A stretch of DNA of 64,000 bases. It comes from Staphylococcus felis. GTDB lineage: Bacteria > Bacillota > Bacilli > Staphylococcales > Staphylococcaceae. The stretch spans positions 1,612,001 to 1,676,000 of the forward strand of contig NZ_CP027770.1 in the NCBI RefSeq assembly GCF_003012915.1, read 5' to 3'. The position numbers and the translations under genes were made by a program. Positions 9,633 through 16,566 of this stretch are shown here, piece after piece; positions within the stretch are counted from its first letter, which is position 1, and each line of letters starts with the position of its first letter. The notes beneath the pieces are model-generated. The model saw nothing but the letters and a program-made list of their open reading frames with translations, was not told the DNA's origin and made no database searches.

Positions 9633-9914
9633 ATGACAAGAGAAAGAAGAACTTTTAGTCCTGAATTTAAATTACAAATGGTAAAGCTTTATGAAAATGG
9701 TAAGCCTAGAAATGAAATTGCTCGTGAATATGATTTAACACCTTCGGCGTTAGGGAAATGGATTAAGCAACATCAAAATACTGGTTCATTTAACCATCAA
9801 GATAACTTAACTAATGAAGAAAAAGAACTAAGAAAATTACGTAAAGAAAATCAACAATTGAAAATGGAAAATGATATTTTAAAGCAAGCAGCGCTGATCA
9901 TGGGACGAAAATAG
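9633..9914 (+). CDS. IS3-family transposase OrfA
   Basis: OrfA is a 93-residue DNA-binding protein. It has the helix-turn-helix of the HTH_Tnp_1 type (FSPEFKLQMVKLYENG, then IAREYDLTPSALGKWIKQ) and a leucine-zipper-like tail (KELRKLRKENQQLKMENDILKQA). It binds the element ends and regulates transposition. It ends at GAAAATAG, an A-run where a -1 shift joins OrfB, as is known for this family. The N-terminal ATG has an AAAGTAGG ribosome site. Confidence 0.9.
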   Translation: MTRERRTFSPEFKLQMVKLYENGKPRNEIAREYDLTPSALGKWIKQHQNTGSFNHQDNLTNEEKELRKLRKENQQLKMENDILKQAALIMGRK

Positions 9915-10777
9915 ATGTCATTCGAAAGAATGCCAATAAATATTCAGTATCAGCAATGTGCAAAGTCCTGCAAATCTCTAGAAGTAGTTACTATTACGAA
10001 ATTAACAAATCACCCAACGTTGAAAAAGATGATCGAGATAAGGAAATTAGCGATAAAATTATCGAGATTTTCAATTCTAATCGCAAATGTTTTGGAACAA
10101 GAAGGATTAAAAATGAACTTATCAAAAATGGTTTAAATGTCTCAAGACGACGTATAGGACGCATTATGAAAGCAAATAAATTAGTATCTTCTTATACGAC
10201 ATCGAAGTATAAATCATTTCCTTCTCGCTCAAGTGAACGCGAAATCAATAATGAATTAAATCAAAGTTTCAATAGAAAAGAACCATTGGAAGTTCTTGTC
10301 AGTGATTTGACATATGTAAAAGTGGCTGGAAAATGGCATTACATATGTTTATTTATTGATCTTTTTAACCGTGAGATTGTTGGGCATAGCGCAGGCTCAA
10401 AGAAAGATAGCACGCTTGTATCCAAGGCACTTAGTAGCATTAGACACGATTTAAGAGACGTACAAATGTTTCACACTGACAGAGGAAAAGAGTTTGATAA
10501 TCACATGATTGATGATGTACTAGATACCTTTGGTATCAAAAGATCTTTAAGCATGAAAGGATGTCCATATGACAACGCAGTAGCTGAAAGTACATTTAAA
10601 GCGTTAAAAACTGAATTCATTAAACAGTATGATTTTAAATCTATTAATCACTTAAAACTCGAATTGTTTGATTATGTTAATTGGTATAACAACATTCGAC
10701 CTCATAGTGCATTAAATTATCTGACGCCGAAAGCGTACAAAGATAGTTTCTATAAAAACTGTCTAGAAATCTGTTGA
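9911..10777 (+). CDS. IS3-family transposase OrfB (DDE integrase core), made by -1 frameshift
   Basis: OrfB is the catalytic part of the transposase. In the -1 frame from 9911 the protein reads IDVIRKNANKYSVSAMCK, a typical junction for OrfAB fusions. An ATG at 9956 would give a separate 273-residue product. An HTH_21 region (SRRRIGRIMKANKL) is followed by the rve core. The catalytic triad is visible in VSDLTYV (Asp), FHTDRGKEFDNH (Asp) and AVAESTFKALKTE (Glu), in the order and context of the IS3 family. The frame is intact to its stop, next to the right inverted repeat. Confidence 0.9.
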   Translation: MDVIRKNANKYSVSAMCKVLQISRSSYYYEINKSPNVEKDDRDKEISDKIIEIFNSNRKCFGTRRIKNELIKNGLNVSRRRIGRIMKANKLVSSYTTSKYKSFPSRSSEREINNELNQSFNRKEPLEVLVSDLTYVKVAGKWHYICLFIDLFNREIVGHSAGSKKDSTLVSKALSSIRHDLRDVQMFHTDRGKEFDNHMIDDVLDTFGIKRSLSMKGCPYDNAVAESTFKALKTEFIKQYDFKSINHLKLELFDYVNWYNNIRPHSALNYLTPKAYKDSFYKNCLEIC

Positions 10778-10779
10778 CA

Positions 10780-10948
10780 TACCACCTGAATAATCTATTA
10801 CTTTTAGAATGGATTTAAATAGTGTCGTCTTACCCGCTCCGTTTGGACCTAAAAGACCATAAATAGAATTTTCTTTAAAATCATAGTTGATATTTGTTAG
10901 TATGTTTGTATTTTTAAAATCTACTGATAAGTTTTTAATACTTAACAT
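10780..10948 (-). pseudogene. ABC transporter ATPase, N-terminal part (gene split by IS)
   Basis: From ATG at 10948, with AAAAGGAGA upstream, the frame reads MLSIKNLSVDFKN and then the Walker A motif LLGPNGAGKTTLF, and ends in VIDYSGG where the IS begins. It is the missing 5' part of the ATPase gene whose remainder lies at 8895-9564. The P-loop fragment alone cannot act as an ABC motor. Confidence 0.85.
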
Positions 10949-10963
10949 ATTTTCTGTCTCCTT

Positions 10964-11164
10964 TTATATTTCTAGTCTTAATACGTTTTGTATAGCGTCA
11001 TTTATTAAATGTATAAGTCCATATAATCCAGTTAATAAGTTTACTGTTTGGATATTTTTACCAGTTCTACAATTTAAATCTGCACCTTTTAAATTTTTGA
11101 GGATTTCGAAAATCAAGTTATTTCTTTTTCGTTTGAAGGGTGTATATCTTCTAATATTATAGCA
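10964..11164 (-). pseudogene. 3' remnant of an unknown gene upstream of the ABC ATPase
   Basis: An open frame of 66 codons without a credible start reads from a stop near 11167 to TAA at 10964. Its centre is NLKGADLNCRTGKNIQTVN and its tail LLTGLYGLIHLINDAIQ, which looks like real protein. The stop overlaps the ribosome site of the split ATPase gene, as expected for the last part of an upstream operon member. I do not recognise the family. A lanthipeptide or bacteriocin biosynthesis gene, or a bacteriocin precursor, would suit the self-protection transporter, but this is a guess. Confidence 0.4.
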
Positions 11165-11652
11165 TTATACAAATCATCATGACATAAGCGATGAGTTCTG
11201 GAGAAGTCTTTTTCAAATGTTTTCTTTTTTTATTATCACTTGTTTAACCATTGTTTTCTATGTTAAGACTGATACTAGGAAAACACCATGACACCACTTT
11301 ACTAAAATTCCACTATAAAGCTAACTTTACAACAGAAGCGGATGAAAGAGGCTTGCTTATTATAAATGAGTGCGATGTTTTTTGTTTAATCTAGTGATTA
11401 TCTATGTGCTGAGAGTATGTGAAATATTAAGTCTGAAGAAGAAAGGTATTAAAGACTATACAAATAAATTGTGTGAATAGAATGCCTATAAACAGAAATA
11501 AATCCCCCTTTAACCATCTAAAGGAGGACATTGATTGTTCTATTCAGTTCTTATTATCTCTTTCAAAGCAATAAATTCGGATTCCGACAGCAGAGTAAAG
11601 CGATTGGTTGTGTGTAGACTTTATGAAAAATATTGATAAAGCATAATACTGT
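11165..11652. other. Decayed intergenic DNA between two transporter loci
   Basis: No intact gene longer than about 40 codons with a proper start is seen. On the plus strand a short open stretch reads FTTEADERGLLIINECD before a stop. An AGGAGG at 11521-11526 precedes a 28-codon frame starting at TTG. Both look like debris, not genes. Confidence 0.4.
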
Positions 11653-11808
11653 TTAATGGGGGAGTGATAAATAGATAGAGCAAATAATAAGTAAAACACC
11701 TAATCCGATAAAAATTTTATAATAAATATTTTGATGTCTTTTGGTATATCCAACAAATATTAAAAATATACCCAATATCATTGAAAGTATCATGGCAATA
11801 AATCCCAT
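11653..11808 (-). CDS. Small two-helix membrane protein in the bacteriocin operon
   Basis: This is a 51-residue frame starting three bases after the stop of the bacteriocin ATPase gene, with AAAGGA upstream. It contains two hydrophobic segments (FIAMILSMILGIFLIFVGY and FIGLGVLLIICSIYLSL) joined by a short basic linker, TKRHQNIYYK. Position and coupling put it as the last gene of the lactococcin 972-like operon. I recognise no family. Small hydrophobic proteins in such places often give immunity or assist export, so a self-immunity role is a reasonable but untested guess. Confidence 0.6.
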   Translation of the reverse strand: MGFIAMILSMILGIFLIFVGYTKRHQNIYYKIFIGLGVLLIICSIYLSLPH

Positions 11809-11811
11809 TTT

Positions 11812-12471
11812 TTACGCATTCCTTTCCAATTTAATTATTCTATCATGACGTCTAGCTATATCTAAATCATGAGTTACTGTGATAATAGTACTTTTAAATT
11901 CTTTGTTCATTTCAAATAATAAATCAATAATATGTTCTTTATTAGCAGAGTCTAAAGATGCTGTAGGTTCATCAGCTAAAATGATTTCTGGATTCATCAT
12001 GATTCCTCTAGCAAATACAGCTCTAGAACGTTGACCACCAGAACACTCAAGCGGTTTCTTTTTCAAGATGGATACGATCCCTATTTTTTCAACAATGGTA
12101 TGAAAATTAGACTGCATATCTCTTTTTTTAGAGTTAGCATATAAAAGAGGTAATTTAATATTGTCTTCTATAGTTAAGGAATTTATAAGCGCTGAATCTT
12201 GCAGAATAAAGCCTATTTTCTGATTACGATAATTCGCTAATATATCTTTAGATAAATTATTGACGGGAGTATTAAAAATCTCGTAAGTTCCTTTATAATT
12301 ATAATCGAGTAGACCTAAAATATTAAGAAGTGAAGTTTTGCCAACACCAGATTCACCTATTATAGCAATTTTTTCTTGTCTTTCAGCTTCTAAAGTGAAA
12401 TTTTGTAATATAGCTGTTTTTTGTTTTTTGTGTATTTTTTCTTGTATATTCAAATTAATAATACTTGTCAT
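11812..12471 (-). CDS. Bacteriocin export ABC transporter ATPase, lactococcin 972 group
   Basis: This 219-residue ATPase is of the MacB/LolD-like type. It shows Walker A GESGVGKTSLL, Q-loop region IGFILQDSALI, signature CSGGQRSRAVFARG, Walker B IILADEPTASLD and the H-loop TVTHDLD. The start is the ATG at 12471, where ATGA overlaps the stop of the FtsX-like permease gene and AGGAGTG lies upstream. A longer frame exists but runs into the permease gene. Together with the two membrane proteins it should form the dedicated transporter for the upstream bacteriocin or its immunity. Confidence 0.88.
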   Translation of the reverse strand: MTSIINLNIQEKIHKKQKTAILQNFTLEAERQEKIAIIGESGVGKTSLLNILGLLDYNYKGTYEIFNTPVNNLSKDILANYRNQKIGFILQDSALINSLTIEDNIKLPLLYANSKKRDMQSNFHTIVEKIGIVSILKKKPLECSGGQRSRAVFARGIMMNPEIILADEPTASLDSANKEHIIDLLFEMNKEFKSTIITVTHDLDIARRHDRIIKLERNA

Positions 12472-13688
12472 TGTATCACTCCTAGTGATATTGGAATACT
12501 TTTTATTTTCTTTAAAGATATTTCTACTATAACGATACCAATAATCATATCGATCAATATAACTATGAATAAAGCAAGCCAATCCATATCTAATAATCCG
12601 AATTTTCCATAAGTAGCAAAAATAGCATCTTTTGTTAACCAAAAACTATATCTATTAAAAGCAGTAATAATGAATAAACCTAATATGTTAAGAAAAAATA
12701 ATAATCCAAAGTAACTATAGAAAATGCCTCTTAATTTTGAATAGCTCAAACCTACTAATAAATTAATTGTAATATCACTTATCATTAGGCGTATGCTCAT
12801 TAAATTATTCCAAATAGCTATAGATATAACTGTTATAAGTAATATGAGCGTAATGCTACCAATAATTTTTAGCGAGTTCGTATAATAATCTTCAAAATAA
12901 TTAAAATTTTCTCGTTGGCTAAAAAAGTTAAACTTTAAATTTGTATTTTTTTCTATATATTTACTTAGTTTTAGAGCATCTTTTTTGGTTGAATCAATAA
13001 GAATTAGATCCATAAGACCATTAACTTGAAGATCAATGTTTGAATTTTGAAGAATTTTTTTATTAACAGGTACAAATATTGAAAAGTTAAAATAATTCTT
13101 TGAGTTAGGAGCATAAAAATTAGAATGATAAAAATCTTTTTCTAAAATTCCTCTCACTTTCAGGGTTATTGGTTTTGTTAAAGATGAATCATCTATCTTT
13201 ATAGTTGATCCGATAGGGTATGTTTTTGCTAAACCATAGCCTATTAAAACGGGTAACGCGTCTATATTTAATTCATCTTTAAAATCTAATTCCTGCCCTT
13301 CAAACAAATTAAAACGACTGATTTGATAAGCCTCTTTATTAATGTAACTAAGTGTTATTTCCATATCATTTTTATTATTTAAAGAAGTCACAAATCCATT
13401 TGATTGAAAAGCATATTTATAATTATGATTTAAATATTCATATATTTTTTGAGTATCTTTTTTTTCGATGCTATTAAAATCTGACTTGCTGTCTGGATTT
13501 AAGTTAGCAATAAAATACCCTTTTTTATTTATTTCATTTATTTCGTTATATCCTTGAGAAGTTGAGACGATTGAACGCGCAGCTGTAAATGAAAAATAGT
13601 TGGCAAGAAATAATAATGCGATCATACTAAAGACAAGTAGAGGTCTTTTAAAAAAAATTCTAATTAGAAAAAATTTAAAAATTTTCAT
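12468..13688 (-). CDS. FtsX/MacB-like permease of the bacteriocin cluster (second half)
   Basis: This is a 406-residue protein with an N-terminal membrane helix (LVFSMIALLFLANYF) and a large extracellular region of about 240 residues. Three C-terminal helices follow (SITLILLITVISIAIW, FGLLFFLNILGLFIITAF, LFIVILIDMIIGIVIV). That is the FtsX/MacB permease plan. In lactococcin 972 clusters the transporter or immunity membrane protein is usually one polypeptide of roughly 650-700 residues. Here this gene and the 149-residue upstream gene, which overlaps it by 14 bases, together make 555. An AGGTG ribosome site supports its own start at 13688. Confidence 0.75.
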   Translation of the reverse strand: MKIFKFFLIRIFFKRPLLVFSMIALLFLANYFSFTAARSIVSTSQGYNEINEINKKGYFIANLNPDSKSDFNSIEKKDTQKIYEYLNHNYKYAFQSNGFVTSLNNKNDMEITLSYINKEAYQISRFNLFEGQELDFKDELNIDALPVLIGYGLAKTYPIGSTIKIDDSSLTKPITLKVRGILEKDFYHSNFYAPNSKNYFNFSIFVPVNKKILQNSNIDLQVNGLMDLILIDSTKKDALKLSKYIEKNTNLKFNFFSQRENFNYFEDYYTNSLKIIGSITLILLITVISIAIWNNLMSIRLMISDITINLLVGLSYSKLRGIFYSYFGLLFFLNILGLFIITAFNRYSFWLTKDAIFATYGKFGLLDMDWLALFIVILIDMIIGIVIVEISLKKIKSIPISLGVIQ

Positions 13689-14124
13689 TCTTTTTCACCT
13701 GACTTGCACAGATTATAATATATATGATAAAAATACAAACTAAATAGAAATTATCTTTAATATCTAATTTTAGATAAAAATTTAATATGAGAGATATTAG
13801 AAAAGCGATAAGTAATATACATAAGCTATCTAGTATATATCTTCTTATTATTTTTATCATCGTACTTCCTACGAGAATGCGACAGAATACTTCTGTTTTT
13901 TTACGTGCTAAAAATTGATAATGAAATATTATGATTACAAATGAAGATAAAATTACTATTATATAGTGGTATTCCAATATACTTTGTAAAAAAGACTGTA
14001 AAATAAACGAATTTGATAAATTGAAGATTTGTATATTCAAAAGTAAGGTATTAGAGACGAAACATACTATATAGAGAATACAAATCTCAAAAAAATCAAT
14101 AAACCTAAAAAGTGAGTATTGCAT
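13675..14124 (-). CDS. Membrane protein of the bacteriocin cluster (first half of split permease)
   Basis: This 149-residue protein has four hydrophobic segments. Its internal motif RKKTEVFCRILVGST resembles the cytoplasmic coupling loop of FtsX-type permeases (basic cluster, then a conserved glycine). Its 3' end overlaps the next permease gene by 14 bases in another frame. The ATG at 14124 has AAAGGGG upstream. It may be a natural split of the usual long bacteriocin-associated membrane protein, or the result of an old frameshift. The ribosome site of the second gene favours a stable two-gene arrangement. Confidence 0.65.
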   Translation of the reverse strand: MQYSLFRFIDFFEICILYIVCFVSNTLLLNIQIFNLSNSFILQSFLQSILEYHYIIVILSSFVIIIFHYQFLARKKTEVFCRILVGSTMIKIIRRYILDSLCILLIAFLISLILNFYLKLDIKDNFYLVCIFIIYIIICASQVKKNENF

Positions 14125-14183
14125 CCTAGTTACCCCTTTAAGATTAGTAATTCAAGACTATGTAAAAAGAGATTTATAATTCT

Positions 14184-14225
14184 AAATAAAGCTGAATTTG
14201 ATTTACTACAAACCCAGCTTTATTT
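14184..14225 (-). terminator. Hairpin between bacteriocin gene and transporter genes
   Basis: On the minus strand AAATAAAGCTG pairs with CAGCTTTATTT just after the bacteriocin stop codon, with a weak T-rich tail. It would act as a partial terminator, giving more precursor mRNA than transporter mRNA, a common layout in bacteriocin operons. Confidence 0.6.
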
Positions 14226-14234
14226 ATTATTTGG

Positions 14235-14555
14235 TTATCCGCGCCACCAAGAGAACTTTGTTTTATATTTTTTCCCCCATCTTAAATCATCCCAAACTGA
14301 ACCAGTAACTTTTCCATTATACGCTGTTTTAGTAAGTAAAGTTCTGCCATTTCTAGAATATTTAAATGAAGTGGATTTATAACCTGAACCTTTATAATTC
14401 CAAGAAGCACCATTATATTTAATTTGAAAAGATTCTACAGAAGAGGCACCACTTTTACTATTACCAAAAGTTGCTGCAAATGCAGGAGTTGATCCAAGTG
14501 TCACTGTTCCGACTACTAATAAAGAGCTGATTACTTTTTTGATGTGCGTTTTCAT
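14235..14555 (-). CDS. Lactococcin 972-family bacteriocin precursor
   Basis: This 106-residue secreted peptide has a Sec signal: basic start MKTHIKK, hydrophobic core SSLLVVGTVTLG, and likely cleavage after TPAFA. The mature part has about 79 residues, no cysteine, and is rich in Lys, Tyr, Ser and Trp, ending FSWWRG. This matches the lactococcin 972 family, whose founder blocks septum formation in lactococci by binding lipid II. The start has AAAGGGG upstream. The downstream genes, an FtsX-like permease pair and an ATPase of the family-specific kind, support the call. Target range is unknown. Confidence 0.85.
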   Translation of the reverse strand: MKTHIKKVISSLLVVGTVTLGSTPAFAATFGNSKSGASSVESFQIKYNGASWNYKGSGYKSTSFKYSRNGRTLLTKTAYNGKVTGSVWDDLRWGKKYKTKFSWWRG

Positions 14556-14686
14556 TAATATCGCCCCTTTTAATATTTTTTGTAAAATTAATTGAGTAAA
14601 ACCATACTATGTTAATATATTACCATTTAATGAAAAAATATACAATATGTTTATGGACACATATTTATAAAAGTGGAAATATCGTC

Positions 14687-14944
14687 ATGAATATCAGTGA
14701 AGTAAAAATGATTCAATATTCTAAATCTGAAGAAGTATTTAATATAAAGCTGTTACAATCAGGGGCTAAAACATCAATAGGACTTAAAACTAAAACATTT
14801 TCAATTGCTATGCGTAAAAGCGCACACACATCATTAGTCAAAATGCATAATCATACTACGTTATTAGTTATTTATCCTTCTTCAGGCTTATTTACGTTTA
14901 ATGATTTATCGAATAAAATTATTGAGAAAAAAATAAATGTATAA
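14687..14944 (+). CDS. Hypothetical protein upstream of the DUF418 gene
   Basis: This is an open frame of 85 codons from ATG 14687 (TGGA nearby is a weak ribosome site), extendable to 14609. It reads MNISEVKMIQYSKSEEVF and later SIAMRKSAHTSLVKMHNH. There are no membrane segments and no motif I recognise. It ends 12 bases before the DUF418 gene in the same direction, so the two may be cotranscribed. It is divergent from the bacteriocin operon. Coding status is uncertain. Confidence 0.4.
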   Translation: MNISEVKMIQYSKSEEVFNIKLLQSGAKTSIGLKTKTFSIAMRKSAHTSLVKMHNHTTLLVIYPSSGLFTFNDLSNKIIEKKINV

Positions 14945-14956
14945 AAAGGTGAAAAA

Positions 14957-15982
14957 ATGAATAAAATGAGCAGCAGGATTCATACTTTAGATTATTTAAG
15001 AGGATTTGCATTATTGGGTATTATTCTCGTGAATGTTGTAGGCATTAACTTTATTAATGCTGAAATTGCTAAGACACATATTGAAGGGATATATGCTAGC
15101 TTTCTGTTAATATTTATCGAAAGTAAATTTTTTAGTATATTTTCGATATTATTTGGGGTTGGTTTTTATATTTTTATGGATAGGGCAACATACAAAGCGC
15201 AAAATAAATATGCTTTATATTTCAGAAGGCTTATTGTTTTATTTATATTTGGTGTGTTGCATTCATTCCTACAACCAGGTGAAGCTTTAAAGTTTTATGC
15301 AATAGCTGGAGTCCTATTATTAATTTTTCTTCATTTAAAAAAAGAAATCAATTTAATATTAGGATTATTATTGTTAGTGGTTGCAATAGTGTTAGATGCT
15401 AAACTTTTAGAAACGATGCCATATTTTATTTTAGGTCTGGCTATTGGACAGTATGGCTTAATATATCAATTTAATACGAATTTAAGAAAATGGATTATTG
15501 CTTGGAGTGTATTTTTAGTATTAACAATACTGAGTGTATCGCTATTAATGATGTATTACGCGCCTCCTAACTATATTTTAGCTGAAAATATGGGTCTTCA
15601 TGGAGAGCAGTTTGTACAGAAAAAAATGTTTTTTGATCATTTAGTGACTATGACATCCCCATTTATTTCATGCTTTTACATGCTTACAATTATTATAGCG
15701 GTTCAAAATGACATCGGAGCAAAATTATTAGCGCCTCTAAAATATTACGGGCGCATGGCGTTAACCAATTATATATTTCAAACCTTGTTTATAATCGTTT
15801 TTGTGAAAGTATTTTTTAATGGTAGCGTCTCAATGTTAAACGCTCTATTGATGTGTTTAATCATATATAGTATTCAAATAATGTTTAGTGTGATTTGGCT
15901 AAAATACTTCAAATATGGTCCGTTAGAATATTTATGGAGGATGGCTACTTATTTAAAAGTTCTCCCTTTTAAAAGCGTTTAG
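14957..15982 (+). CDS. DUF418-family membrane protein (acyltransferase-like)
   Basis: This is a 341-residue multi-pass protein beginning RIHTLDYLRGFALLGIILVN, the hallmark of the DUF418/YeiB family, which is related to membrane acyltransferases acting on sugars and cell-surface glycans. A second conserved block, GRMALTNYIFQTLF, lies near residue 265. About nine to ten hydrophobic segments are visible. The ATG has AAAGGTG upstream. Function in this family is unproven. A role in modifying envelope components is inferred only from the fold relation. Confidence 0.75.
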   Translation: MNKMSSRIHTLDYLRGFALLGIILVNVVGINFINAEIAKTHIEGIYASFLLIFIESKFFSIFSILFGVGFYIFMDRATYKAQNKYALYFRRLIVLFIFGVLHSFLQPGEALKFYAIAGVLLLIFLHLKKEINLILGLLLLVVAIVLDAKLLETMPYFILGLAIGQYGLIYQFNTNLRKWIIAWSVFLVLTILSVSLLMMYYAPPNYILAENMGLHGEQFVQKKMFFDHLVTMTSPFISCFYMLTIIIAVQNDIGAKLLAPLKYYGRMALTNYIFQTLFIIVFVKVFFNGSVSMLNALLMCLIIYSIQIMFSVIWLKYFKYGPLEYLWRMATYLKVLPFKSV

Positions 15983-16317
15983 GAGGAAGGTTTAATAGTA
16001 TAATGGGTGCTTGAAAGGTGTGTATATTATTTTGTATAGGAATATGATGTGTAAAAGGATAACCTTATCATTTATTGACAAGATGAGTGGCGTATGTGCT
16101 GATTAAATAAACATCCGTTATCTTTTAAAAGCCATTCATATTATGGGCAAAGTTATTTAAAATTTCTAAAATGACACGTAAACGATGCGTAACTGTATAT
16201 ATGAATCGTCAATAAGTACAGTTACGCACTGTAAATGATAAATTAGGAATGAACCTCCGATAAATCGAAAATACATTGTATACTATGGTTAAATCATTTA
16301 AAGAGGAGGCGTTAAAT
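15983..16317. other. Leader region upstream of the PSM-like peptide gene
   Basis: No gene is seen. It holds the inverted repeat at 16187-16227 and a TATACT hexamer at 16279-16284, 33 bases before the peptide start. No good -35 accompanies it, as expected for an activator-dependent promoter. Confidence 0.45.
16187..16227 (+). promoter_or_regulatory. Inverted repeat, candidate AgrA-type operator
   Basis: GCGTAACTGTA and TACAGTTACGC form a perfect 11-bp inverted repeat with 19 bases between. A related pair (CATAACCGT / ACAGTTATG) with nearly the same spacing lies upstream of the PSM-beta genes. ACAGTTA resembles the core of AgrA sites, which activate psm promoters directly in S. aureus. Those are direct repeats, so the match is only partial. 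Confidence 0.45.
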
Positions 16318-16389
16318 ATGTTTTGGGCAGATTTAGTAATGGGTATCATCAAATTAATCAAAGGTTTAGTTGATACTTTTGCAAAATAA
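16318..16389 (+). CDS. Short PSM-like (delta/alpha-type) amphipathic peptide
   Basis: This gene encodes 23 residues, starting MFWADLVMGIIKLIKG and ending TFAK, and is preceded by AGAGGAGG at ideal spacing. The peptide can form an amphipathic helix with I, L, V on one face and K, D on the other. It lacks cysteine, has net charge near +1, and has no signal peptide, all as in alpha-type PSMs and delta-toxin. Such peptides are cytolytic surfactants, exported by the Pmt transporter and under agr control. It has its own terminator. No close named homologue is claimed. Confidence 0.75.
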   Translation: MFWADLVMGIIKLIKGLVDTFAK

Positions 16390-16420
16390 TTTTATATGAC
16401 ATACTAAAGGCATAATATTA

Positions 16421-16472
16421 ATGGCGAGATTGTGAAATCTATGTATAATAGATGACAATCTCGTCATTTTTG
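16421..16472 (+). terminator. Terminator of the PSM-like gene
   Basis: ATGGCGAGATTGT pairs with ACAATCTCGTCAT, one wobble pair, loop of about 21 bases, followed by TTTTTG. Confidence 0.75.
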
Positions 16473-16566
16473 TTATAATGTTAAAGCTATTAAATATGAT
16501 GATAAAATATTTTTCCATCTAAATTATCGTGATATGATACTATCAAAAAGAACCGAGGCTTTAAAT

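Larger units (their letters stand above)
9565..10779 (+). mobile_element. IS3-family insertion sequence (IS150-like)
   Basis: The element is about 1.2 kb with overlapping orfA and orfB on the plus strand. It is inserted in a minus-strand ABC ATPase gene. The ends are imperfect inverted repeats: the right end, read inward, begins TGTCAACAG, and the left end is near CGTCTACAC. Both then share GACARWTTYTAT. No convincing 3-4 bp target duplication is seen, which fits loss of a few codons of the target gene. Boundaries are accurate to a few bases only. Both frames look intact, so it may be active or recent. Confidence 0.85.

Noticed and set aside
10887..11162. Plus-strand 91-codon frame
   Set aside because: It is antisense to the ATPase N-terminus and the upstream remnant, with no ribosome site. 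The minus-strand reading gives recognisable protein instead.
11521..11620. AGGAGG followed by a 28-codon TTG frame, possible small peptide
   Set aside because: The composition is not that of a toxin or PSM, the start is non-ATG, and it lies in decayed DNA.
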